From an uncultured Clostridia bacterium (GTDB lineage Bacteria; Bacillota; Clostridia; Oscillospirales; Acutalibacteraceae), in assembly GCA_946628455.1 (NCBI GenBank), contig CAMOWP010000040.1:1-12742 (forward strand): 12,742 nucleotides of DNA, in the 5' to 3' direction. This document shows, piece by piece, positions 1 through 6,736 of this stretch. The notes under the pieces were generated by a model. The model saw nothing but the letters and a program-made list of their open reading frames with translations, did not search any database and was not told the origin of the DNA. Numbering within the stretch: position 1 is the stretch's first letter; each line of letters starts with the position of its first letter. Position numbers and translations under genes: made by a program.

Positions 1-582
1 CTTATTTTTTATATATTCATAGATTTCAGCTATTTTGAATTTCACTATATATCGTCTGTCCTCAAGCATCGCCTTTTCCTCCTCGGTCAGCGACTTATCA
101 AAATCCTCTGTGCAGCCTGAGAGGCATACGGCGGGAAACATAACGCACCACCAGTTTTTTCCCTTGCCCTGCCCTATTATAATTTTCAGGCAGGAGTAAT
201 TACCTGCGGGGAGAGTAAAGGAGTCATATTCCCTGACGCTGAAATAATCCCTTGCGGTAAAAGCGCTAACGCCGTATTCATACCCGTTAAAAGCAACTGT
301 TTTCTGTGCAATTTCCTTAATTTCGCCGAGGCTTTCCTTAGTTACTGCTATCGCCTCGTCAACGCTCTGACAGCCGCTGTAAAGTGTTTTTGAGTAATCG
401 AGTATCTTATCTCTCACCTTAAGCTTAAGGCTCTGGTCAGCCGCGCTGTCGCTGTTTGCAAGAATATGAAGCCTGAACACCTTATCGCTGATATTTTCGC
501 TCATTGAAATAACAGGCGAAAACGCTGAAAAAGCTATAACCGCCGCAAGAAAAATCGGAGCAAATAAGTAAATTTTTTTCAT
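1..582 (-). CDS. spoIIR: Stage II sporulation protein R (SpoIIR), 3' end beyond window
   Basis: The frame is open for 194 codons from the ATG at 582 to the window edge with no stop, so the C terminus is missing. Translation shows an N-terminal hydrophobic export segment (residues about 4-26), then VFRLHILANSDS (35-46) and LKLKVRD (52-58), and later NWWCVMFPAVC (143-153). These are hallmark blocks of SpoIIR. In the known family, SpoIIR is made in the forespore under sigma-F, is exported to the intermembrane space, and activates the SpoIIGA protease that matures pro-sigma-E in the mother cell. Its presence indicates an endospore-forming Firmicute. The gene follows ispE on the same strand, but a terminator-like hairpin separates them and covers the putative SD (GCAGG). 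I could not recognise a convincing sigma-F promoter in the short upstream gap. Confidence 0.93.
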   Translation of the reverse strand, partial: MKKIYLFAPIFLAAVIAFSAFSPVISMSENISDKVFRLHILANSDSAADQSLKLKVRDKILDYSKTLYSGCQSVDEAIAVTKESLGEIKEIAQKTVAFNGYEYGVSAFTARDYFSVREYDSFTLPAGNYSCLKIIIGQGKGKNWWCVMFPAVCLSGCTEDFDKSLTEEEKAMLEDRRYIVKFKIAEIYEYIKNK

Positions 583-588
583 AAAAAT

Positions 589-620
589 AACCTGCCTTTC
601 AACTTAATGATTGGCAGGTT
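589..620 (-). terminator. Hairpin between ispE and spoIIR (terminator and/or SD-masking)
   Basis: On the minus strand AACCTGCC (620-613) pairs perfectly with GGCAGGTT (596-589) around a 16-nt loop, and is followed by ATTTTTATG. The T-rich tail makes it a plausible intrinsic terminator for the ispE operon. The 3' arm holds the GCAGG that would serve as SD for spoIIR, so the hairpin would also hide the ribosome site in read-through transcripts. The stem is seen directly; the function is inferred. Confidence 0.6.
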
Positions 621-629
621 TTGCTTATT

Positions 630-1517
630 TTATTCATCAATAACGGCAATTTTACAGCCGCTGTTTACCGGAGCGCAGACGAAAACGTCCTTTGAATAGC
701 TTTTGAGCTCCTCAGCTGCAGCCTCGGCGTTTTCCTTATTTTCAAAAATTCCGTAAACTGTCGGCCCCGAGCCGCTCATACAAGCGCCGAGCGCCCCGTT
801 TTTCCTCATTATATCCTTCATATAGATTCTATCGGGCACCTCAATAAACTGCTCAAAAACGTTTTCAAGGCGTGAGGAAATATCAGCAAGATTTCTTGAC
901 TGCACAGCTTTGAGCATACCGAGGCAATCAGGCGAATGCACCTTGCCAAACTCGTCAAACTGTGAAAAAGCCTTGCCTGTGTTAACTCCGAATTCAGGCT
1001 TGATAAGAGTTATATAGCATTTTCTCAGCGGCTTTACCTTGCTTAAAACCTCGCCTATTCCCTGAGCAAGAAGTGTTCCGCCTGTTATGCAGAAAGGAAC
1101 GTCGGCGCCGATTTTTGCGCCTATTCTGCAAAGCTCGCCGTCAGAAAGCCCGGTGCCATAGAGCTTATTAAGCGCAACTATAACAGCCGCGCCGTCCGCG
1201 CTGCCGCCGGCAAGGCCTGCGGCGTGAGGAATTCTTTTTTCAATTTCAATTTCAATTCCTCTGCTCGGCTTCTTGATTCTTGCCTCTTCAAAAAACGCCT
1301 GTGCGGCTTTATAAGCAATGTTTCTTTCATCAAGCGGAATATCAGGCATATCGCACAAAAGCTTTATTTCCCTGCCCTTGATGCGCTTTACGGTAACAGT
1401 ATCGTAAATACCTATGCTCTGCATAATCATAAAAAGGTCGTGATAACCGTCGGTGCGCCTTGCACAGATATCGAGCATAAGATTTATTTTTGCATAAGCC
1501 TTAACCTTAATCTTCAT
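630..1517 (-). CDS. ispE: 4-diphosphocytidyl-2-C-methyl-D-erythritol kinase (IspE)
   Basis: This 295-residue GHMP-superfamily kinase has the usual IspE length. It phosphorylates 4-diphosphocytidyl-2-C-methylerythritol with ATP in the MEP pathway that makes IPP and DMAPP, in the cytoplasm. The N-terminal block AYAKINLMLDI contains Lys10, the conserved catalytic lysine. The GHMP ATP-binding motif GLAGGSAD is at residues 101-108. GADVPF carries the catalytic Asp139. The C-terminal GHMP motif GACMSGSGPTVYGIF is at 244-258. The ATG lies inside the end of the aminotransferase gene (11-nt overlap), with a GAGG site about 8 nt upstream, so translation is probably coupled. The MEP pathway enzyme has no obvious biochemical link to the upstream aminotransferase; co-transcription is the visible relation. 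Confidence 0.96.
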   Translation of the reverse strand: MKIKVKAYAKINLMLDICARRTDGYHDLFMIMQSIGIYDTVTVKRIKGREIKLLCDMPDIPLDERNIAYKAAQAFFEEARIKKPSRGIEIEIEKRIPHAAGLAGGSADGAAVIVALNKLYGTGLSDGELCRIGAKIGADVPFCITGGTLLAQGIGEVLSKVKPLRKCYITLIKPEFGVNTGKAFSQFDEFGKVHSPDCLGMLKAVQSRNLADISSRLENVFEQFIEVPDRIYMKDIMRKNGALGACMSGSGPTVYGIFENKENAEAAAEELKSYSKDVFVCAPVNSGCKIAVIDE

Positions 1518-2688
1518 TTTTCAATTCCTCTAAAAATTCGCCGATAAGCCTTATAGCCTCTTTGATGTTGTCAATTGAATAGCAGTATGAAACCCTTATA
1601 TAGCCCTCGCCTGATTCGCCGAAAGCGTCGCCTGGAACTACTGCAACACGCTTTGATTTAATAAGCCTCTCCGCAAACTCCTCGCTCGTCAGCCCCGTAG
1701 ACTTAATGCAGGGAAAAACGTAAAATGCGCCGAGCGGCTCAAAGCAGTCAAGCCCGATTTTCCTGAAGCCGTCAACGGTGAAGCGGCGGCGCATATTATA
1801 ATCCTCCTTCATCCGCTTAATATCCTCGTCTCCGTTTCTGAGCGCGTCGATTGCGGCGTGCTGTGAGTTTGTAGGAGCGGACATAATTGCAAACTGATGA
1901 AGCTTTGTCATTTCCTTTATTATCGGAGCAGGCCCGAGCGCGTAGCCGAGCCTCCAGCCCGTCATTGAATACGCCTTTGAAAAGCCGTTGATAACGATTG
2001 TTCTCTCCTGCATTCCGTCAAGGGAGGCAATCGAGGTGTGCCCCTCGGGAGTGTAGGTAAGCTCGCAGTAAATCTCATCCGAGATAACAAGCAAATCGTG
2101 CCTGATTATAACCTCTGCAAGCGCTCTGAGCTCGCTTTCGCTTAAAATAGCGCCCGTCGGGTTGTTCGGATACGGCAGAATTACGAGCTTGGTCTTATCT
2201 GTTATCGCAGCTTCAAGCTCATTAGCTGTCAGCTTGAATTCGTTTTCCTCTTTTGTTACAAGCGGAACTGCCCTGCCTCCGCAGACCTCAACAATAGGCT
2301 TGTAGCAAACGAAGGAAGGCTCAACAACAAGCGCCTCGTCTCCCCTGTTGATAAGCGTTCTTATCGCCATATCAATGCCCTCGCTGCCGCCTACGGTAAC
2401 GAGTATTTCGCTTTTCGGGTCATATTTAACTAAAAACTTTCTTGCATAGTAATTTGAGATTTCGTGCCTGAGCTCAAGCAGACCCGCGTTTGCGGTGTAT
2501 CTCGTTTTACCCTGTTCAAGAAAATCAATTCCGTACTGCCTGATGTGCCACGGTGTTTTGAAATCCGGCTCGCCTACGCCGAGCGAGATAACGTTATCCA
2601 TCTCCTCGGCAATTGAAAAGAATCGCCTGATTCCCGAGGGCTTAACGTCAAGCAGTTCTCTGTTCATATATTTTTCGTAATTAATCAC
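1507..2688 (-). CDS. Class I PLP-dependent aminotransferase (AlaT/PatA-like)
   Basis: This 393-residue fold-type I aminotransferase has a full set of active-site blocks: YTANAG (64-69) near the N terminus, YPNNPTG (173-179, Asn176 near the cofactor), SDEIYCELTY (203-212, Asp204 contacting the pyridine nitrogen), GFSKAYSMTGWRLGY (235-249, Lys238 the PLP Schiff-base lysine) and EGYIRVSY (361-368, Arg365 binding the substrate carboxylate). Overall pattern matches the B. subtilis PatA and AlaT (YugH) group, which transaminate neutral or acidic amino acids with 2-oxoacids. The start is GTG at 2688, forming a GTGA overlap with the stop of the upstream Lrp gene. That pairing resembles the alaR-alaT arrangement of B. 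subtilis and suggests control by that regulator. The exact amino donor cannot be read from sequence. Confidence 0.9.
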   Translation of the reverse strand: MINYEKYMNRELLDVKPSGIRRFFSIAEEMDNVISLGVGEPDFKTPWHIRQYGIDFLEQGKTRYTANAGLLELRHEISNYYARKFLVKYDPKSEILVTVGGSEGIDMAIRTLINRGDEALVVEPSFVCYKPIVEVCGGRAVPLVTKEENEFKLTANELEAAITDKTKLVILPYPNNPTGAILSESELRALAEVIIRHDLLVISDEIYCELTYTPEGHTSIASLDGMQERTIVINGFSKAYSMTGWRLGYALGPAPIIKEMTKLHQFAIMSAPTNSQHAAIDALRNGDEDIKRMKEDYNMRRRFTVDGFRKIGLDCFEPLGAFYVFPCIKSTGLTSEEFAERLIKSKRVAVVPGDAFGESGEGYIRVSYCYSIDNIKEAIRLIGEFLEELKNED

Positions 2689-3164
2689 AGCGAGATAGTC
2701 CCCCTGTCGTCAGCCTGCTTAGTAGTAAAGAAAACGCCCTGGTCCTTATATTTTTTAAGAATAAAGTGAGTTGTTGTTGAAACAACGTCCTCAAGCGGCG
2801 AAAGGCGTTTTGCAACGAACATAGCAACCTCCTCAAAGGATTTATCCGAAACGAGGCAGCAAAGGTCATAGCCGCCGCTCATAAGATAAATGCTCTCAAC
2901 CTCGTCAAGCTGAGAAATCCTTTCGGCAATGTTGTCAAAGCCGTGGCCGAAGCGCGGCTGCACCTTGATTTCAATAAGCGCCGTAACTGTGTGTGCCTGC
3001 GCCTTGTCCTTATCAATAATGGCCCTGTAGCCCTTGATTATTCCCGTTTTTTCGTAAAGCTCAATCTGCTCCTTAACCTCGTCCTCGCTGACACCGAGCA
3101 TAACTGCAAGCTCAGCGTTTGTAAGGCGTGGATTTGTTTCAAGTAAATAAAGAAGTCTGTCCAT
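2685..3164 (-). CDS. Lrp/AsnC-family transcriptional regulator
   Basis: This 159-residue protein has the standard Lrp/AsnC length and two-part layout. The N-terminal winged-HTH is at about 3-50 (NPRLTNAELAVMLGVSEDEV, then GIIKGYRAIID). The C-terminal RAM/ACT-like effector domain at about 60-140 has the conserved glycine turn SGGYD (96-100). Such regulators form octamers that bind AT-rich palindromes and respond to amino acids. The ATG at 3164 has AGAAAGGA about 7 nt upstream, overlapping the stop of the PHP gene (12-nt gap). Its neighbour is an aminotransferase joined by a 4-nt overlap, as in alaR-alaT of B. subtilis, so its likely ligand is an amino acid made or used by that enzyme (inference). 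An inverted repeat at 4054-4071 before the operon is a candidate binding site. Confidence 0.92.
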   Translation of the reverse strand: MDRLLYLLETNPRLTNAELAVMLGVSEDEVKEQIELYEKTGIIKGYRAIIDKDKAQAHTVTALIEIKVQPRFGHGFDNIAERISQLDEVESIYLMSGGYDLCCLVSDKSFEEVAMFVAKRLSPLEDVVSTTTHFILKKYKDQGVFFTTKQADDRGTISL

Positions 3165-3176
3165 AATAAATCCTTT

Positions 3177-3986
3177 CTATCTTATCGGAATTAAAATCGG
3201 TTCGCGTTTTTTGTAAATTGTAACCATGTCAAAGCCGCATTCAAGAAGAAGGTCGTACCCCCCTTCAATGCCCTCGCACACCCTTTCGCAGTAGTGCGCG
3301 TCAGAGCCTACCGTAACGTACATGCCGCCAAGCTCCTTAAAGCGCTTGATAATATCCCTGCCTGGCATAAAGTCGCAGTGATATGCGTTAATGCTTGAAA
3401 CGTTAAGCTCAAGCGCCTTTTCATTTTTAATCAGCGTTTCAAGAATTGCGTCAATAATCCTGCCGTAAGGCGTAAGGTCAACCGGAATTTTATAATTTCC
3501 GCAGATATATCTCAGCGGATATGTTAAGTGCGCGAGGGAATCCGTTTTATTCCACTCGGCAAGCTCAAGCTCCGCTTCAAAATATCTTTCAAGCAGCTCA
3601 TCAACATTTTCTTTTGTATAATCAAGAAAATAAAAATCCTGCATATTTTCAAGATTGTGGATTGAGCCGAGAACAAAATCGTAGTGAATGTCGTTTAAAA
3701 TCTGCTCCGAGAGCTCTTTTCTGTAAATTCCCTGCCCGAGCTCAATCCCCTGAAAAACCTTCAAATCGTGCTTAAAGGCGTACTTAACCCTCGACGTGTG
3801 AACAAACTGATTTGTTACAAGCGTTCTCACGCTGAGCTCAGGGTCATCAACGTCAAGGTGGTCGGTTATGGCGATTCCCTTCGCCTTCTTCTCCGCTGCG
3901 CTGTCACACAAAAGCACGCAGGAATGGTTGCCGTCATAGGAATCGTCAGAGTGCGTGTGCATATCGTAAATGTTATTATATTTCAT
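3177..3986 (-). CDS. PHP-domain phosphoesterase, histidinol-phosphatase (HisJ) family
   Basis: This 269-residue protein has the metal-binding motifs of the PHP superfamily in order: DMHTHSD (8-14; His10, His12), TDHLD (41-45; His43), GIELG (80-84; Glu82), GSIHN (107-111; His110), LAHLTYP (151-157; His153) and VGSDAHY (226-232; Asp229, His231). This is the set that holds a trinuclear metal centre in HisJ-type phosphatases. The best family match is HisK/HisJ histidinol-phosphatase, the last phosphatase step of histidine synthesis. No other his genes are nearby, so a different phosphomonoester substrate is possible. The ATG at 3986 has GAGAGG about 8 nt upstream. It is the first gene of the operon that continues with the Lrp regulator and the aminotransferase. 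Confidence 0.88.
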   Translation of the reverse strand: MKYNNIYDMHTHSDDSYDGNHSCVLLCDSAAEKKAKGIAITDHLDVDDPELSVRTLVTNQFVHTSRVKYAFKHDLKVFQGIELGQGIYRKELSEQILNDIHYDFVLGSIHNLENMQDFYFLDYTKENVDELLERYFEAELELAEWNKTDSLAHLTYPLRYICGNYKIPVDLTPYGRIIDAILETLIKNEKALELNVSSINAYHCDFMPGRDIIKRFKELGGMYVTVGSDAHYCERVCEGIEGGYDLLLECGFDMVTIYKKREPILIPIR

Positions 3987-4043
3987 AATTTTTTCCTCTC
4001 AGTGATGATATAATACCACAGACTTAAAAAAAATAAAATATAA

Positions 4044-4071
4044 TTTATATCTTTTGTTGAAAAATCAACAA
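4044..4071 (-). promoter_or_regulatory. Candidate sigma-A promoter for the PHP-lrp-aminotransferase-ispE operon
   Basis: Reading the minus strand, TTGTTG (4071-4066) is followed after 16 nt by TATAAA (4049-4044), about 57 nt before the PHP start. The -35 box lies in the inverted repeat shared with the opposing promoter. The match is fair rather than strong, and the AT-rich background makes chance matches likely. Confidence 0.4.
4054..4071. promoter_or_regulatory. Inverted repeat in divergent promoter region, candidate operator
   Basis: TTGTTGA (4054-4060), an AAAA spacer and TCAACAA (4065-4071) form a perfect 7+4+7 palindrome. It overlaps the -35 hexamers of both the plus-strand promoter and the candidate minus-strand promoter. 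An AT-centred palindrome of this size fits what Lrp/AsnC proteins bind, and one is encoded in the minus operon. The binding protein is an inference. Confidence 0.5.
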
Positions 4072-4085
4072 TTCTTTGCTATAAT
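4057..4085 (+). promoter_or_regulatory. Sigma-A-type promoter of the ACT/UPF0210 operon
   Basis: TTGAAA (4057-4062), a 17-nt spacer and TATAAT (4080-4085) give a near-consensus promoter. TGC just before the -10 also makes it an extended -10. Predicted transcription begins near 4092, leaving a roughly 35-nt leader with GGAGGT at 4115-4120 before the ATG at 4127. Confidence 0.8.
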
Positions 4086-4126
4086 TCATTTGATTATTTA
4101 TAAATAATAACATCGGAGGTATAAAT

Positions 4127-4396
4127 ATGAGAGCGGTTATTACTGTAGTCGGCAAGGATATGGTCGGAATTCTCGCAAAGGTTTCGGGAATTTGCGCTGA
4201 CTGTAACGTTAACATCCTCGAGGTTACTCAGTCAATCCTTCAGGATATGTTCTGCATGATAATGCTGGCTGACACAACAGACAGCACGGTTGCTTTCGGC
4301 GAGCTTTCAGACAAGCTAGAAACATTCGGAAAAGAAAACAATCTTGTTATTCACGCAATGCACGAGGACCTTTTCAATTCAATGCATAAAATATAG
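4127..4396 (+). CDS. ACT-domain protein, UPF0237 family
   Basis: This 89-residue protein is a single ACT domain: beta strand RAVITVVGKD (2-11), helix GILAKVSGICAD (14-25), strand VNILEVTQSIL (28-38), and MFCMIMLADT (41-50), then a second helix. This is the usual length of UPF0237 proteins (the family of S. pneumoniae SP_0238), small ACT proteins thought to bind an amino acid or other small ligand. It lacks any fused enzyme domain. GGAGGT lies 6 nt before the ATG. It is followed after 12 nt by the UPF0210 gene, a conserved pair in Firmicutes, so the ACT protein probably regulates or partners that protein. Neither function is experimentally assigned to my knowledge. Confidence 0.9.
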   Translation: MRAVITVVGKDMVGILAKVSGICADCNVNILEVTQSILQDMFCMIMLADTTDSTVAFGELSDKLETFGKENNLVIHAMHEDLFNSMHKI

Positions 4397-4400
4397 GAGG
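4395..4400 (+). promoter_or_regulatory. Shine-Dalgarno that fixes the TTG start at 4409
   Basis: AGGAGG overlaps the last bases of the preceding TAG stop and sits 8 nt before TTG 4409. No ATG in that frame is near a comparable site, so the TTG is the supported start. Confidence 0.8.
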
Positions 4401-4408
4401 AGCTTTCC

Positions 4409-5764
4409 TTGATTAATACATATGATATTCTTGAAACGATAAGAATGATTCAGGATGAATGCCTGGACGTGCGCACAACCACTATGGGTATTTCCCTGCT
4501 TGACTGCGGCGATTCAGACATCAATAAAGCCTGCGATAAAATTTATGAAAAAATCTGCCGCAAGGCTGAAAGGCTGGTTGAGGTTGGTGAAGGGATTGAA
4601 AAGGAATACGGAATCCCGATTATTAACAAAAGAGTAAGCGTAACGCCGATAGCGATTATGCAGGGCATCAGCGGCGGAGACCCCGTAAAATACGCCCTAA
4701 CTCTTGAAAAGGCGGCGCAGACTATAGGCGTTAACTTTATCGGCGGCTACAGCGCGCTCGTTCAGAAGGGCTTTGCTTCGGGAGATTTAGAGCTTATAAA
4801 TTCAATTCCCGAGGCGCTTGCTTCAACCGAGCACCTCTGCTCCTCAGTTAATATCGGCTCAACAAAAGCGGGAATCAATATGGATGCCGTAAAGCTTATG
4901 GGTCAGCAGATTAAAAAAGCAGCCGAGCTGACTAAAGATAATGAATGCATAGCTGCAGGTAAGCTTGTTGTTTTTTGCAACGCTCCCGAGGATAACCCGT
5001 TTATGGCTGGCGCTTTCCACGGAGTCAGCGAGGCTGACTGCGTTATAAACGTTGGCGTTTCAGGCCCGGGCGTTGTACGCGCCGCAGTTTCAAAATACCC
5101 CGATTATTCAATAAACGAAATAGCAGAGCTGATTAAAAAGACAGCCTTCAAGGTTACAAGAATGGGTCAGCTCGTAGGAACACTTGCAAGCGAGAGGCTT
5201 GGCGTTCCATTCGGAATAGTTGACCTTTCACTTGCTCCCACACCCGCAGTCGGTGATTCCGTTGCTCATATCTTAGAAGAAATAGGGCTTGAAAAATGCG
5301 GCGGCGCAGGAACAACCGCCTGCCTTGCAATGCTTAACGACGCTGTTAAAAAGGGCGGCGTTATGGCTTCCTCAAGCGTCGGCGGGCTTTCGGGTGCATT
5401 TATCCCCGTCAGCGAGGACGCCGGAATGATAGACGCAGCACGTTGCGGCGCGCTTACAATTGAAAAGCTTGAGGCGATGACCGCTGTGTGCTCCGTAGGG
5501 CTTGATATGATTGTTCTTCCGGGCGATACTACACCCGAGGTTATCAGTGGAATAATTGCAGACGAAGCCGCAATAGGTATGGTAAACGGCAAGACGACAG
5601 CTGTCAGAGTTATACCCGCAATCGGTAAAAAGGTTGGCGACGAGCTTGAATTCGGCGGGCTGCTCGGCTCGGGCCCCGTTATGAGAGTTAACACGGCTTC
5701 ACCTGCCAAATTCCTTGAGCGCGGCGGTAAAATCCCCGCACCGCTTCACTCGCTTAAAAACTAA
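4409..5764 (+). CDS. UPF0210 / PFL-like family protein (DUF711)
   Basis: This 451-residue protein matches the UPF0210 family in length and blocks: VRTTTMGISLLDC (21-33), RVSVTPIAIM (75-84), VNFIGGYSALVQKG (108-121), NVGVSGPGVV (214-223), VDLSLAPTPAVGDSVA (271-286), CGGAGTTACLAMLNDAVKKGG (from 297), SSSVGGLSGAFIPVSEDAGM (321-340). Structural work on the S. pneumoniae homologue SP_0239 placed it near the pyruvate formate-lyase/ribonucleotide reductase fold, hence the PFL-like label. I see no C-terminal glycyl-radical motif, so glycyl-radical chemistry is not supported. Translation starts at TTG 4409. It forms an operon with the ACT gene and ends at a strong terminator. The reaction is unknown. 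Confidence 0.9.
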   Translation: MINTYDILETIRMIQDECLDVRTTTMGISLLDCGDSDINKACDKIYEKICRKAERLVEVGEGIEKEYGIPIINKRVSVTPIAIMQGISGGDPVKYALTLEKAAQTIGVNFIGGYSALVQKGFASGDLELINSIPEALASTEHLCSSVNIGSTKAGINMDAVKLMGQQIKKAAELTKDNECIAAGKLVVFCNAPEDNPFMAGAFHGVSEADCVINVGVSGPGVVRAAVSKYPDYSINEIAELIKKTAFKVTRMGQLVGTLASERLGVPFGIVDLSLAPTPAVGDSVAHILEEIGLEKCGGAGTTACLAMLNDAVKKGGVMASSSVGGLSGAFIPVSEDAGMIDAARCGALTIEKLEAMTAVCSVGLDMIVLPGDTTPEVISGIIADEAAIGMVNGKTTAVRVIPAIGKKVGDELEFGGLLGSGPVMRVNTASPAKFLERGGKIPAPLHSLKN

Positions 5765-5779
5765 ATGAAAATATATAAT

Positions 5780-5809
5780 AAAAAAGAACCGACAACTCGG
5801 TTCTTTTTT
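5780..5809. terminator. Bidirectional intrinsic terminator
   Basis: GAACCGA (5786-5792), loop CAAC, TCGGTTC (5797-5803) form a perfect stem, flanked by A6 on the left and T6 on the right. It therefore reads as a terminator in both directions, ending the UPF0210 operon on plus and the converging membrane-protein gene (stop at 5835) on minus. Confidence 0.93.
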
Positions 5810-5834
5810 ATTAACTGTAGCTTAGTATTGTAAC

Positions 5835-6515
5835 TCAGAAAAGATAATCGTCGTTATGGAATGTTAACGGCTGATACTTGCCGTTCTTAAGCATATAGCA
5901 GGACTGAAGCTTTGTTGAAACAGCGTATGTTTTGCTGCCTGCTGTGAAAACATAACAGTCTGCATTATTAACGTTTGTGATGTTGTTAGTATAATTGATA
6001 GAGCCGCCTGACGGGTCTGCGCTGTAGCCTAAATCCTTCCAGTTATCGTGAAGAACCTGCTTGAGATAAGCCTTGGCGTCAGCAACGCTGTAATCAGGAG
6101 TTGTTGTGATGTCATGAGGATTATCATATCTGTCATATTCAGCAGGAGCACCTGAGCCGGCGTCATCAACATCTGAAGTTTCAGTTATACCCTGAGCAAC
6201 CTGAGGAGCAACGTAGCTGTAGAACATATAGCAGAAATAACCAAGATAGATAATTAAGAGGATTAAAATAATCATCTCAATAATCTGCTTAGCCTTGGAT
6301 TCGCCTGCAGTTGCAGCAAACGCCTCTTCCTGAGTAGGAATATCAAGCGGAACAAAAGGCTTATTCTTTTTGTTAGCCTTCTTCTCTAATTTAGCGTTTT
6401 TCTTTTCAATCTTTTTAACGAGCTTTTCATAAGCTGCTGCCTGGCTCTTTTCAGCCTTAGCTGCCTTCTTAGCTGCTTTTGCTTCTTTCTTAGCAAGTTT
6501 AGTTTCTTTACTCAA
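5835..6515 (-). CDS. Single-pass membrane protein of unknown function, Lys/Ala-rich cytoplasmic tail
   Basis: I do not recognise this family. From TTG 6515 the protein is 226 residues. Residues 1-53 are very basic (Lys/Ala/Glu heptad-like, likely helical or coiled coil). A membrane segment lies at about 79-103 (IIEMIILILLIIYLGYF). The remaining C-terminal part of about 120 residues is Asn/Asp/Tyr-rich, probably outside the cell, and includes SINYTNNITNVNNADCYVF (172-190) and TYAVSTKLQSCYML. Charge suggests the N terminus stays inside. The TTG is preferred because AAGGAGGGGA lies just upstream; an in-frame ATG at 6554 has no SD and overlaps the promoter -10 box, so it would not be transcribed. 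The gene is monocistronic, between its own promoter and a terminator. The lysine-rich tail could contact nucleic acid or phospholipid; that is a guess. Confidence 0.85.
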   Translation of the reverse strand: MSKETKLAKKEAKAAKKAAKAEKSQAAAYEKLVKKIEKKNAKLEKKANKKNKPFVPLDIPTQEEAFAATAGESKAKQIIEMIILILLIIYLGYFCYMFYSYVAPQVAQGITETSDVDDAGSGAPAEYDRYDNPHDITTTPDYSVADAKAYLKQVLHDNWKDLGYSADPSGGSINYTNNITNVNNADCYVFTAGSKTYAVSTKLQSCYMLKNGKYQPLTFHNDDYLF

Positions 6516-6520
6516 AGCAG

Positions 6521-6530
6521 TCCCCTCCTT
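6521..6530 (-). promoter_or_regulatory. Shine-Dalgarno that fixes the TTG start at 6515
   Basis: On the minus strand AAGGAGGGGA is followed by CTGCT and then TTG (6515-6513). It is a strong anti-16S match at good spacing, and supports the TTG over the upstream ATG at 6554. Confidence 0.85.
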
Positions 6531-6544
6531 ATAAGTATGAAATA

Positions 6545-6573
6545 AGTATACCATTAAAATAAATAAATTTCAA
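6545..6573 (-). promoter_or_regulatory. Sigma-A promoter of the membrane-protein gene
   Basis: On the minus strand TTGAAA (6573-6568), a 17-nt spacer and TATACT (6550-6545) form a consensus-like promoter. Transcription would start near 6538, giving a leader of about 22 nt that contains the SD for TTG 6515. Confidence 0.82.
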
Positions 6574-6632
6574 TAACAAAATTATATGTTTTTAGTTATT
6601 TTTGTTAACAAATTGTAAACATTAACGTAAAT

Positions 6633-6659
6633 TTTACACAATATCTGCATTTTTATAAT
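6633..6659 (+). promoter_or_regulatory. Weak candidate promoter for the MscS gene
   Basis: TTTACA (6633-6638) and TATAAT (6654-6659) are separated by only 15 nt, so the pairing is poor although the -10 is perfect. It lies about 70 nt upstream of the gene. The surrounding DNA is very AT-rich and also holds a small palindrome, TTTGTTAACAAA (6601-6612), of unknown meaning. Confidence 0.3.
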
Positions 6660-6736
6660 AAAATTTAAGCAAATCCTCTTGAATAAATCAGGCGTATAGT
6701 TTAAATTAAAAATAACAAATGAAAGGAAATTTTTCA

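Noticed and set aside
5266..5709. Minus-strand frame of 147 codons inside the UPF0210 gene
   Set aside because: It is antisense to a well-supported coding region, with low-complexity Ser/Pro/Ala composition and no ribosome site.
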